Assembly: GCA_963705155.1 (NCBI GenBank)
Contig: CAVPJC010000018.1
Coordinates: forward strand, 62,001 to 126,000
Origin: CAVPJC01 sp963705155
GTDB taxonomy: Bacteria > Chloroflexota > Anaerolineae > Anaerolineales > UBA4823
Reading direction: 5' to 3'
DNA: 64,000 nucleotides
Part shown: positions 41,564 through 49,928 of the stretch, one piece after another
Layout: the number at the start of each line of letters is the position of its first letter
How positions within the stretch are numbered: the stretch's first letter is position 1
Notes under the pieces: model-generated
What the model was told of the DNA's origin: nothing
What the model saw: the letters and a program-made list of their open reading frames with translations, nothing else
The model's database searches: none
Program-made: the position numbers and the translations under genes

Positions 41564-41798
41564 GTAGATCTTCTCGCTTCCAGGTTATGTTCCCTTTGGT
41601 ATCCAGGTCAAAACCCCTTTTCAGTAAGGTCATATTACGCTGCCGTGCCTGCTCATACGCTTCTTGATGAGCGACCAGATCTGCCAACGTTTGGGTCAGC
41701 AGGCGGGATAGCGAAGTGTTCTTTTGCACAGCCAGGATCTTGGCCTTACGCAATAAATCCTTGGGAATCGCCAGCGTAACATTTTGGGTAGCTTCCAT
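41553..41798 (-). CDS. Ribbon-helix-helix antitoxin (VapB-like)
   Basis: The 81-residue protein has NVTLAIPKDLLRKAKILAV followed by NTSLSRLLTQTLADLVAHQE, a ribbon-helix-helix DNA-binding fold. The C-terminal tail (LKRGFDLDTKGNITWKRED) would wrap the toxin. ATG 41798 has GGAGG upstream. It overlaps vapC by 11 nt. It probably represses the pair from direct repeats at the promoter. Confidence 0.85.
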   Translation of the reverse strand: MEATQNVTLAIPKDLLRKAKILAVQKNTSLSRLLTQTLADLVAHQEAYEQARQRNMTLLKRGFDLDTKGNITWKREDLHER

Positions 41799-41823
41799 AA
41801 TTGCCTCCAGAACAGAGTACTAA

Positions 41824-41854
41824 CACGTAAATAAGTATAGCACGTAAATACGTG
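41824..41854 (-). promoter_or_regulatory. VapBC promoter flanked by direct repeats
   Basis: CACGTAAATA occurs twice (41824-41833 and 41841-41850) with a minus-strand -10, TATACT (41839-41834), exactly between them. The second copy continues to CGTG, making CACGTA-AA-TACGTG a palindrome. This is a likely autoregulatory operator. Confidence 0.6.
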
Positions 41855-41874
41855 AAAAATCATATGAATCCACC

Positions 41875-41925
41875 TTGACAATTGTTCCGACCTTCTGTAT
41901 AATTTATATAGTTATCTATATAACT
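41875..41925 (+). promoter_or_regulatory. hut operon promoter and GntR operator
   Basis: TTGACA (41875-41880), a 17-nt spacer and TATAAT (41898-41903) are a consensus promoter. Immediately downstream, TTATATA (41904-41910) and TATATAA (41917-41923) form a dyad, and AGTTAT/ATAACT (41910-41925) another overlapping one. The site suits binding by the GntR/HutC-like protein encoded next. Confidence 0.75.
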
Positions 41926-41999
41926 AAACGAATCCGAGTCGTTTCAGCGTCTTTTCGCCGTTCCTCTGCATGACTCATATCGCGTGAATTGGAGGCGTT

Positions 42000-42731
42000 A
42001 TGGAGATGAAGGTCATCACAGGCGCCGTGCCCAAGTACCGCCAGCTTCTGCAGCTTCTGCGCAATCAAATCCTTACCGGTGAGCTTCCCGCCGGCGCGCG
42101 TTTGCCCACCGAAGATGAGCTGATCCAGGTTTACGGCCTTTCGCGTGGCACGGTTCGCAAAGCCATTGAGCAGCTTGGCGCCGAAGGCCTGGTGCACACC
42201 GAGCAGGGCAGCGGTTCTTTCGTGAGCACGGCGCATCCCAATGCGCTGCCTTTTCATTTCACGGCCTGCCCCCCAATACCATCCCAAACATTCCGGGTGA
42301 TCACCAAAGAAGTCATCCCGGCCGCTATGCTGATCACCGAGCGCCTCAAGGTGCCCATCGGCGAACCTCTTATTCACATTGCCCGCTTGCGCCTGGATGG
42401 GGAGGAGGTTGTCGGTTATTCTGAAAGGTTTTTACCACGCACGCTCTGCCCGGATTTGCTCGATGACGATCTTTCGCAGTCCTCCGTCCACGAGCTGCTC
42501 GTGGTCCGCTCAGAGCTTCCCCTGCTGCGGGCAGTGGTTGAGATCGAAGCGCAGATGCTCGATGAACAGGACGCCGCTTTGCTGCACGCGCCCCCGGCTA
42601 CGCCCGCTATTGTGATTTCTCGCATGACCTACACGGCCCCAAACCGGCCTGCCGTGTGGTATCGTGGCCTCTACCGTCAAACCTACTGCCTGGGCGTCAG
42701 CATTGATATGCTCGAAGCCGGCGATCGTTGA
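42000..42731 (+). CDS. GntR/HutC-family regulator of histidine utilisation
   Basis: The 243-residue protein has a GntR winged helix (KYRQLLQLLRNQILTGELPA, PTEDELIQVYGLSRGTVRKA, EQLGAEGLVHTEQGSGSFV) and a C-terminal UTRA ligand domain (ITERLKVPIGEPLIHIARLR; VWYRGLYRQTYCLGVSID). HutC proteins respond to urocanate. It heads a cluster with all genes of the pathway, so induction by urocanate is a reasonable inference. The dyads at 41904-41925 are the probable binding site. Confidence 0.88.
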   Translation: MEMKVITGAVPKYRQLLQLLRNQILTGELPAGARLPTEDELIQVYGLSRGTVRKAIEQLGAEGLVHTEQGSGSFVSTAHPNALPFHFTACPPIPSQTFRVITKEVIPAAMLITERLKVPIGEPLIHIARLRLDGEEVVGYSERFLPRTLCPDLLDDDLSQSSVHELLVVRSELPLLRAVVEIEAQMLDEQDAALLHAPPATPAIVISRMTYTAPNRPAVWYRGLYRQTYCLGVSIDMLEAGDR

Positions 42732-42762
42732 GCATGATTTTTGTGGCGAAAGGAGCTTGATA

Positions 42763-43346
42763 ATGATACCTGTGGGTGCGCCCGATAAAATTGAACCCTA
42801 CTTACGCGTGCTCGATCCGGACGATAATTCCACCGGCGGAGGCAGCGCCTCTGCCATCGCTGGAGCCATGGCCGCTGCCCTGGTGGCTATGGTGTCTCGT
42901 CTATCCATCACCCCGCAAGCTGCCGAACCGGCTGTCTTCTACCAGGAAATTGCCGGGTCGGCAACCGCCCTTTCTGAAATCACTGCTGGCAGGCGCCGGT
43001 GAGGATGCCCGCGCTTTTGATGCCGTGATGAACTCTTACCGGCTTCCCAAAGGGACAGAAACTGAAGCGGCGGCACGGCGCGCAGCCATCCAATTGGCAA
43101 TTGTCCACGCCGCCCGGGTTCCCATGCAAAACGCCGAACTTTGCGCCCGGGTAACTGTTTTGGCAAAGCGCCTGGAGGGTCGGGCCAACCCGCACGCACT
43201 ATCTGATCTGCAGTGCGCCGTTTATCTTGCAGGCGCCGGCTTGGAGGGCTGCCTGGCAAATGTTGAGATCTAACCTGGGGAGCATCAAAGATCCGCTTGT
43301 GGTGGGGGCGCTGCGTACCCAGATGGAACGCCTGCAGCAGACGTGA
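42763..43346 (+). CDS. Formimidoyltetrahydrofolate cyclodeaminase-like protein (two frameshifts)
   Basis: Small helical protein of the cyclodeaminase/cyclohydrolase family that recycles 5-formimidoyl-THF to methenyl-THF and ammonia. Three frames join into about 193 residues. They contain LDPDDNSTGGGSASAIAGAM, the family's Gly/Ser-rich start, then EDARAFDAVMNSYRLPKGT and a C-terminus INLGSIKDPLVVGALRTQ. Breaks are at about 42965-43000 and 43268. ATG 42763 has AAGGAG 7 nt upstream. The position beside ftcD fits the two-step formimino transfer route. Confidence 0.82.
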
Positions 43347-43381
43347 CATCTATAATTTTTGTCTAAAAGCCTTCGGATTCA

Positions 43382-44287
43382 ATGAGTGTGATCATGCGAG
43401 AGTTTTTGCTATGCGAGCCCAATATCAGCGAAGGGCGGGATCAGGCGATTGTCGAGCAGGTGGCTGAGCAGGTTCGCTCCATCCCGGGGGTCAGGCTGTT
43501 GGATTATTCCAGCGACCCCGACCATAACCGCTCGGTCTTTACTTACCTCGGAGACCCTGAGGCCGTGCTGGAGGCTACCAGACGCCTGGCGCTGAAAACT
43601 TTTGAGCTGATCGATATGACTCAGCAGCACGGCACCCATCCGCGCCAGGGCGCCCTGGATGTGGCGCCTTTCATCCCGGTGCGCGGCATCGATGCCAAAG
43701 GCGCGGTAGCCATTGCCCGGCGCCTGGGGCGTTTTGTGGGTGGGCTGGGTGTGCCTGTCTATTACTATGAAGACGCCGCCACCCGCCCGGAACGCAAAAG
43801 CCTGCCGGATATTCGCAAGGGAGAATACGAGGCCCTGCCAGCCAAGCTCACCGACCCGGCCTGGGCGCCGGATGAAGGCCCGGCAGTCTTCAACCCTCGT
43901 TCGGGCGCTATGGTTACCGGAGCGCGCTTCCCGTTGGTAGCGTTCAACGTCAACCTGCGCACGACCGACACCGGCATCGCCGACCGCATTGCCAGATCTG
44001 TGCGCCACATCAGCGGCGGTTACCGCTATGTGCGCGCTCTCGGCCTGCCGCTCGAAGCCAGGGGAATGGTGCAGGTTTCCATGAACCTGCTCAACTATTC
44101 CAAAACCCCCATCCCGCGCGTCATGGAAACCATCCGCAGTGAAGCGGCCCGCTACGGCGTCGCCATAGCCGGAACCGAGCTGGTTGGCCCCGTGCCGCTT
44201 GGCGCTTTGGAAGAAGTTGCCAAATTCTATCTGCAGGTGCATGACTTCTCACTCGAGCAAGTCATCGAGCTTGCTCTGATTGATTAA
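43382..44287 (+). CDS. ftcD: Glutamate formimidoyltransferase
   Basis: Transfers the formimino group from N-formimidoyl-glutamate, the product of HutI plus ring hydrolysis, to tetrahydrofolate. The 301-residue intact protein has LLCEPNISEGRDQAIVEQVA, SSDPDHNRSVFTYLGDPEAV, QHGTHPRQGALDVAPFIPV and ARGMVQVSMNLLNYSKTPIP, all typical of the family. TATAAT at 43351-43356 may be an internal promoter. The start could be ATG 43382 or ATG 43394. It is followed by hutU after 18 nt. Confidence 0.95.
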   Translation: MSVIMREFLLCEPNISEGRDQAIVEQVAEQVRSIPGVRLLDYSSDPDHNRSVFTYLGDPEAVLEATRRLALKTFELIDMTQQHGTHPRQGALDVAPFIPVRGIDAKGAVAIARRLGRFVGGLGVPVYYYEDAATRPERKSLPDIRKGEYEALPAKLTDPAWAPDEGPAVFNPRSGAMVTGARFPLVAFNVNLRTTDTGIADRIARSVRHISGGYRYVRALGLPLEARGMVQVSMNLLNYSKTPIPRVMETIRSEAARYGVAIAGTELVGPVPLGALEEVAKFYLQVHDFSLEQVIELALID

Positions 44288-44305
44288 CCCGAGAGGAGAT
44301 ACTAA

Positions 44306-45943
44306 ATGAACAATGAAATCCTGTATTCGGTGAAAGCTCAGCGCGGCTCCACCCTGCGCTGCAAAGGTTGGAAGCAGGAGTCCCTCCTGCGCATGTTGGA
44401 GAACAACATGGAAAACGCCGAGAAACCGGAGCGCCTGGTGATCTACGGCGGCATTGGCAAGTGCGCCCGCAACTGGGAGTCTTACCACGCCATCGTGGAT
44501 GCGCTCCTGAATCTCGAAAACGACGAGACGCTCGCCATCCAATCGGGTATGCCGGTGGCAATTTTCAAAACTCACCGTCTGGCGCCGCGCGTGGTCATGG
44601 CCAACACCAATATTATGAAGGCCACCTGGCCGGTCTTCTATGATCTGCAGGAAAAGAACCTCACCATGTTCGCCCAGTACACCGCCGCGCCGTGGGAGTA
44701 CATCGGCACGCAGGGCGTCATCCAGGGCACTTTTGAGACGCTGGGCGCCATCGGTGAGCAGCACTTCGGTGGTTCGCTCACCGGCCGCATCCTCTTCACC
44801 GCCGGCCTGGGCGGCATGGGCGCCAACCAGCCGCGCGCCATGACCATGCACGGCGGCGTGTGTCTGGTGGTGGATGCCAACCCCAGCATCATCCCGGTTC
44901 GCATTCAAAAGAAGTTCCTCGACGTTCAGGTGGCCACCCTGGAAGAAGGCATTGAGCTGGCCGAGAAAGCCAAGGCTCAGGGCCGCTCGCTGGGCATTGG
45001 CCTGCATGGTAATGCCGCCGATGTCTTCCCGCGTGCCCTGGAGCTTGGCTGGAAACCGGATATCATCACCGAGATGTGCCCCTGCCACGACCCCATCTCT
45101 TACATTGCCGCCGGCTACACCGTGGAACAGGCAGAAGCCGCCCGCCGCGCCGACCGCCTGGCTTACCTGCACGAGGCGCGTGAATCGATGAAGCGGCAGT
45201 TGACTGCCATGCTGGGGTTCCATGCCCGCGGTATCCAGGTCTTTGAGTACGGCACCAGCATCCGCAAAGAGTGCCGGGATGCCGGGATGCCCGAGGAAAT
45301 CGCCATGCAGATCCCGGGCTTTGTGGCTGCCTACATCCGACCGCTCTTCACCATGGGCCGCGGCCCCTTCCGCTGGACCTGTCTCTCTGGTGAAGCCGGC
45401 GATCTGGCCCGCCTGGACGATCTGGTTTTGGAGATGTTCCCGCACGACGCCACAACGGTGAAATGGATCAACCTGGCGCGCAAGGCCCTGCCCATCGAGG
45501 GGCTGCCTGCCCGTGTCTGCTATCTGGGCTTTGGTGAGCGCAAGGCCTTCGGGTTGGCGGTCAACCGACTGATCCGTGACGGACAGGTTGCCGGGCCGGT
45601 TGCCTTCTCGCGCGATAACCTGGATTCTGGCTCGATCGTCAACCCAACCTTCGAATCGGAAAAAATGCTCGACGGCGGCGACCTGATTTCCGATTGGCCT
45701 TACCTGAATGCTCTCTTGAACACCGCCGCCATGGCAGACCTGGTGGCGATCCAGGCCAATTACTCGATGGGTGAGGCGGTCCACACCGGCGTCACTATGA
45801 TCGCCGATGGCTCGGAAGAAGCCGACTTACGCCTGGAGGCCAGCCTGACCACCGATTCGGGCATCGGTGTCATTCGTCATGCCCAGGCTGGCTATGAGAT
45901 GGCCCGGCGCGTAGCTGAAGGCCAGGGTCCACTGACGAAGTGA
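44306..45943 (+). CDS. hutU: Urocanate hydratase, divergent form
   Basis: Converts urocanate to 4-imidazolone-5-propionate with NAD+ as electrophile. The 545-residue protein retains the Gly-rich NAD site (FTAGLGGMGANQPRAMTMHG), RPLF..GPFRW, and the catalytic Cys in EGLPARVCYLGFG. It departs from classical urocanases in three places. The family's QTSAHDPL segment is MCPCHDPISYIAAGYT. The Gly-rich HHGGGVG loop is IQANYSMGEAVHTGV. The signature FQGLPARICW is IEGLPARVCY. Location between ftcD and hutI still makes urocanase the best call. GAGAGGAG precedes ATG 44306. Confidence 0.87.
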   Translation: MNNEILYSVKAQRGSTLRCKGWKQESLLRMLENNMENAEKPERLVIYGGIGKCARNWESYHAIVDALLNLENDETLAIQSGMPVAIFKTHRLAPRVVMANTNIMKATWPVFYDLQEKNLTMFAQYTAAPWEYIGTQGVIQGTFETLGAIGEQHFGGSLTGRILFTAGLGGMGANQPRAMTMHGGVCLVVDANPSIIPVRIQKKFLDVQVATLEEGIELAEKAKAQGRSLGIGLHGNAADVFPRALELGWKPDIITEMCPCHDPISYIAAGYTVEQAEAARRADRLAYLHEARESMKRQLTAMLGFHARGIQVFEYGTSIRKECRDAGMPEEIAMQIPGFVAAYIRPLFTMGRGPFRWTCLSGEAGDLARLDDLVLEMFPHDATTVKWINLARKALPIEGLPARVCYLGFGERKAFGLAVNRLIRDGQVAGPVAFSRDNLDSGSIVNPTFESEKMLDGGDLISDWPYLNALLNTAAMADLVAIQANYSMGEAVHTGVTMIADGSEEADLRLEASLTTDSGIGVIRHAQAGYEMARRVAEGQGPLTK

Positions 45944-46058
45944 AAGCATCCAGGTACCGCTGTGGTGGAGCCCGCAAGCTACCTTTGGGCCGGACGATGG
46001 CAGCGTAGATCGCCTGGCGCCACACACCAGGGAAAAAGAATAGCATGATTTGAACCGG

Positions 46059-46092
46059 GGTGGGGTGCGCCTTCGTTGCCCCGCACCCCACC
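46059..46092 (+). other. Strong stem-loop abutting the hutI ribosome site
   Basis: GGTGGGGTGCG (46059-46069) and CGCACCCCACC (46082-46092) form an 11-bp GC stem with a 12-nt loop. GGGAGG, the hutI Shine-Dalgarno, begins at 46093. The stem may affect hutI translation or protect the downstream mRNA. No T-run follows. Confidence 0.6.
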
Positions 46093-46102
46093 GGGAGGCA
46101 TT

Positions 46103-47389
46103 GTGGATCCAATATTCAGGCCAAAAGTCGATCTGCTGGTGCAGGGTGGTTTGGTGCTCACCTGCGCCGGGCGTGATGGCGATGCCGTGGGTCGCATCCC
46201 CGATGGGTTCGTCGCCATTGCCGGTGAGCGCATCCTGGCCGTTGGACCTGAAACCGAAATCGTTGCCCGGTTTGATCTGACGGGCGCTCGCCGCCTGGAT
46301 GCTGCCGGTAAAATCGTGGCGCCGGGTTTTGTCGACAGCCACACGCACCTGGTTTTCGGCGGCTCACGTGTTCACGAGTATGCCGCCCGCCTGACACGCA
46401 GCGCGGCCGAAGTTCGCTCGCTTGGCATCCCATCCGGCATTCAGGCCACCGTGAGCATGACCCGCGCCGCTGCACTGGATGAATTGGTTACCGGCGCTGC
46501 TGCCCGGCTTCAGGGTATGTTCTGGAGTGGTACCACCACCGCCGAAGTGAAAAGCGGTTACGGTCTGACGTTGCCCGATGAGTTGAAAATGCTCGAAGCC
46601 GCCCGGCGGTTGGGGGCAATCCAACCGGTGGATGTGATCAACACTTTCCTTGGCGCCCACGATTTCCCATCCGAACTGCCGCGGCGCGCCTATATCGATC
46701 TGCTGGTTCTGGAAATGATCCCTGAGGTAGCCCGGCGCGGACTGGCGCAATTCTGCGATGTCTATCTGGATACAGGCTACTACACCGTGGATGAGACCCG
46801 CCGCATCCTGCAGGCCGGGTTGGGCGCCGGGCTGCAGCTCAAGCTGCACACCGATGCTTACACAGATTTAGGCGGTGCCTACCTGGCCGCTGAGCTTGGC
46901 GTTGTCTCTGCCGATCACCTCAACTACACCACCCCCGGGGCAGCCCGGGCGCTTGCTGCTGCCGGGGTGGTCGGGGTGGTCATGCCTGCACTGGATTGGG
47001 CCGTGCAGCACGATTACCCCTTCGATGCCCGTATGCTGCTGGGCGAGGGGTTGGCGCTGGCCCTGGCAACCGATCTGTGCCCTGCTTGCTGGGTCGAGTC
47101 GCTGCAATTTGTGATGCAACTCGCCTGCCGGCTTTACCGGTTTTCACCCGAAGAGGCCTTGCTGGCAGCCACGGTGGGCGGTGCTCGGGCGCTGGGGTTA
47201 AGCGACCGCGGCGCAATCGAACCGGGTAAGCTGGCTGATCTTCAGATCTGGAACCTGCCGTCGTTTGAAGACCTGATCTACCGCCTGGGTAACAACGCTG
47301 TCTCGACCATGGTTAAACGGGGAAAAGTGTACCAACGCCCCTGCGATACACAAAATATTAGAACGCTGCCCGCCAGCCAAGGAGCATGA
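46103..47389 (+). CDS. hutI: Imidazolonepropionase
   Basis: Zinc amidohydrolase that opens 4-imidazolone-5-propionate to N-formimidoyl-glutamate. The 428-residue protein has APGFVDSHTHLVFGGSRVHE with the metal-binding HxH, TTTAEVKSGYGLTLPDELKM, FLGAHDFPSELPRRAYIDL, LKLHTDAYTDLGGAYLAAEL and LALATDLCPACWVESLQFVM. GTG 46103 follows GGGAGG and begins at the conserved N-terminal beta domain. There is a 160-nt gap from hutU containing a GC-rich stem-loop. The stop overlaps the hutH leader by 1-2 nt spacing. Confidence 0.95.
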   Translation: MDPIFRPKVDLLVQGGLVLTCAGRDGDAVGRIPDGFVAIAGERILAVGPETEIVARFDLTGARRLDAAGKIVAPGFVDSHTHLVFGGSRVHEYAARLTRSAAEVRSLGIPSGIQATVSMTRAAALDELVTGAAARLQGMFWSGTTTAEVKSGYGLTLPDELKMLEAARRLGAIQPVDVINTFLGAHDFPSELPRRAYIDLLVLEMIPEVARRGLAQFCDVYLDTGYYTVDETRRILQAGLGAGLQLKLHTDAYTDLGGAYLAAELGVVSADHLNYTTPGAARALAAAGVVGVVMPALDWAVQHDYPFDARMLLGEGLALALATDLCPACWVESLQFVMQLACRLYRFSPEEALLAATVGGARALGLSDRGAIEPGKLADLQIWNLPSFEDLIYRLGNNAVSTMVKRGKVYQRPCDTQNIRTLPASQGA

Positions 47390-47390
47390 A

Positions 47391-48958
47391 ATGATCGAAC
47401 TCAGCGGAGACAAACTCACAATCTCAGACCTGGCGGCCATCGGACGGCACGCTGTTGTTGTTGCCGCCTCTCGGTGAAGCCGCCCGGGAGCGTATGCAAG
47501 CCAGCCACCGCTGGGTGGAGGATGCCATTCAGCGCCAGGGCAGCCTCATCTACGGCGTCAACACCGGTTTCGGCTCACTCGCCAACCAGCAGGTCAGCGC
47601 AACCCAGGCCCGCCAGCTCTCGCGCAACCTGGTCCTGATGTGCCTGGTGGGCGTCGGGCAGCCGCTGCCGCAGGAGGTGGTGCGGGCGATGATGACCATC
47701 CGCGCCAACATGCTCGCCAAAGGCCATTCGGGCGTGCGTCCCGTGGTTGCGCAAACCCTGATCGACATGCTCAATGCCGGTGTGACTCCCTACGTGCCCG
47801 CCAAAGGCTCGCTCGGGGCCAGCGGCGATCTGGCGCCCCTGGCCCACATTGCCGTGGTGCTTTCGCCGCGACGGCGCACTTGCTGACGGCGGCTTTAGCG
47901 GTAAGGCCTGGTATGGCGGTGATCTCATGGATGGCGCCCAGGCCATGCAGCGCGCCGGTGTCCAGCGCCTGGTGCTTGAAGCCAAAGAGGGACTGGCGCT
48001 TTCCAATGGCATCGACTTCATGGCCGCTGCCGGCGCTCTGGCCGTTGACGCCGCCGAAAACCTGCTGGCTCACGCCCAGATCGGCTCGGCTCTTTGTCTT
48101 GAGGCTCTGCAGGGCCTATCGGCTGCGTTTGACCCCGATCTACATGCTGTCACGGGTCAGCCCGGGCATAGCCAGGTCGCCGCCCGGCTGCGCTCTCTGG
48201 TGGCTGGCAGCCGCCTGGTTGATTCGGTTCCCGGCCACGTTCAGGATGCTTACAGCCTGCGCTGCACGCCGCAGGTGCTTGGCCCGGTACTGGATACATT
48301 GGCTTTTGTGCGCCAGCGCTTCAGCGCCGCCATCAACGCCGCCACCGATAACCCGCTCATCTTTCCAAATCCCGATGGCTCTTTCCGTGCCGTTTCGGGG
48401 GGCAATTTCCACGGGCAGGGGCCTGCCATGTGGCTCGACATTCTGGGCATTGCCGTGGCGGAAGTCGCCGACATTGCCGAGCGCCGCATCTTCCGGCTGC
48501 TGACCCCCGAACTGAGCGGCGGTCTGCCAGCCATGCTGGCGCTCAACAGCGGCCTCGAAGGCGGCTTGATGATGGTGCAGTACACCGCTGCGGCTCTTGT
48601 CTCGGATAACAAAACCCTGGCTCACCCCGACAGCGTCGATTCCATCCCCTCGTGCGCCAACCAGGAAGACCACGTCAGTATGGGCGCCAACGCCGCCCGT
48701 CACACCCTTGAAATACTGGATAACGTGCGCCATGTGCTGGCAATTGAACTTTTGACCGCTGCCCAGGCCATTGATTTGCGCCCCGATGGCCCATCCCGGC
48801 TGGGGCGCGGCACCGGGCGCGCCTATGCTGAGATTCGAAAACGCGTGCCTTTCCAGGCCCACGATCGGGAAGCAACTACGGATATCGAAGCGCTGGTTGA
48901 ACTGATCCGCTCGGGAGATCTGCTGGCAGGTTTATCGGAGATTACAGTGGGTGTTTGA
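47391..48958 (+). CDS. hutH: Histidine ammonia-lyase (two frameshifts)
   Basis: First step of histidine breakdown, giving urocanate and ammonia, with a self-made MIO cofactor. ATG 47391 opens MIELSGDKLTISDLAAIGRH. A break at about 47472 leads to EAARERMQASHRWVEDAIQR and YGVNTGFGSLANQQVS. The MIO triplet Ala-Ser-Gly is in GSLGASGDLAPLAHIAVVL. A second break at about 47868 leads to GFSGKAWYGGDLMDGAQAMQ and on to the stop at 48958, including SIPSCANQEDHVSMGANAAR. All motifs survive, so single-base errors are likely. The start is 1 nt after the hutI stop. Confidence 0.95.
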
Positions 48959-49066
48959 TCAGGCGGCAGCCAAAATCTACCCTGCACACTTGCTTTCTTT
49001 GATTTCGACTTCCAGACGACACGCAGGGCAATATATCCGCGTTATTCTATTCTGCCGCGCCCTGGT

Positions 49067-49285
49067 TCAGTCGATGTCTTTGTGATACTTGAACGAAACC
49101 TTGATCTTCGCCCGGTATGTAACCACCTTACCATCCTCCAACTGCATATCCAGGGAGGTCACTTCGGCGATGCGCAGATCATGCACGCTCTTGGCGGCTG
49201 TCTCAACCGCTGCTGCGGCTGCTTTTTCCCACAATTCTGAGCTCACCCCGACAAGCTCGATAATCTTATACACACTCTCGGTCAT
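49067..49285 (-). CDS. Dodecin (flavin-binding storage protein)
   Basis: The 72-residue protein has VYKIIELVGVSSELWEKAAA, AAVETAAKSVHDLRIAEVTS and a last strand VVTYRAKIKVSFKYHKD, the beta-alpha-beta-beta dodecin pattern. Dodecins form hollow dodecamers that bind flavin pairs, protecting cells from free flavin. The flavin-stacking Trp appears to be the one in ELWEKAA, although its position in the helix differs from haloarchaeal dodecin. It is convergent with hutH. A minus-strand TATACT at 49343-49338 may be its -10. Confidence 0.92.
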   Translation of the reverse strand: MTESVYKIIELVGVSSELWEKAAAAAVETAAKSVHDLRIAEVTSLDMQLEDGKVVTYRAKIKVSFKYHKDID

Positions 49286-49531
49286 ATCGGACTCCTTTCG
49301 CAGAGCTGGATGAGAAAGATTTAGTAGATGTATTCATAGTATAGCGCAAATTGCCCAACAACTGCGCAAGTCCAATTCTTATTATTTTCTGGACTTGTGT
49401 CAGTAATAGCGAGGTGGCGCAGACAGGTTGACTGCTGGCAGTTCATACCCACATCCATTCCCCATGGCTCAGATGGGGTGCAGGTTCCCTTGTTCTGGGG
49501 TACCTGGAGGATGACAAGTTAGAAAATAAAC

Positions 49532-49566
49532 ATCATGACCTTTCTGAACTATCGAAAGGTCATGAT
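49532..49566 (-). terminator. 13-bp hairpin downstream of the small membrane-protein gene
   Basis: ATCATGACCTTTC (49532-49544) and GAAAGGTCATGAT (49554-49566) are exact reverse complements with a 9-nt loop. On the minus strand it is followed by GTTTATTTTC, so it is a plausible terminator for the gene at 49594. The rest of 49321-49590 shows no coding signal. Confidence 0.55.
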
Positions 49567-49593
49567 TGCTACTCCGCCGTTGGATGGATGAAT

Positions 49594-49764
49594 TTACAAG
49601 CCTTTGACCAGCAAGCCTAATACCAGTAAAACGAAACCGGCAAGAAGGAACCAGAATGCATTTGCGGAAACCAGTGGAATTGTCGCAATATTTCCGAGGA
49701 AACCCAGCACGCCCAACACCACCGCGATCCAGAATGTAATTTGTTTGGGTAAAGTTAGTCTCAT
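49594..49764 (-). CDS. 56-residue two-helix membrane protein
   Basis: ATG 49764 with AAGGAGG 7-8 nt upstream opens a 56-codon frame to TAA at 49594. The peptide starts MRLTLPKQITFWIAVVLGVL and has two hydrophobic helices (ITFWIAVVLGVLGFLGNI and FWFLLAGFVLLVLGLLV). A basic start, an excellent ribosome site and a following hairpin make it credible. It resembles small hydrophobic proteins often left unannotated. No function can be given. Confidence 0.7.
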   Translation of the reverse strand: MRLTLPKQITFWIAVVLGVLGFLGNIATIPLVSANAFWFLLAGFVLLVLGLLVKGL

Positions 49765-49928
49765 GGCCCGACCTCCTTAGAATTTACCTGTGAACTGTTT
49801 CCGGCGGAATACGTTTCATAATAAAAAACCCCACCTTGTCATCAGGGTTGCGAAAAGCGGCTTTTTATCCTGTGAACTATCCAGGCTCTTACACAACTCG
49901 ATAAATATTCATTCCAGGGATCTAATTT

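Noticed and set aside
44249..45784. 511-codon minus-strand frame opposite hutU
   Set aside because: It is antisense to hutU and has no recognisable domain.
44306..45943. Loss of the catalytic cysteine in HutU because RPLFC reads RPLFT
   Set aside because: Counting along the family places the catalytic Cys in the GLPARIC segment, which is kept here as GLPARVC.
49425..49525. Possible small RNA with a CCCCAT/ATGGGG hairpin
   Set aside because: The stem is only 6 bp and no promoter or terminator brackets it.
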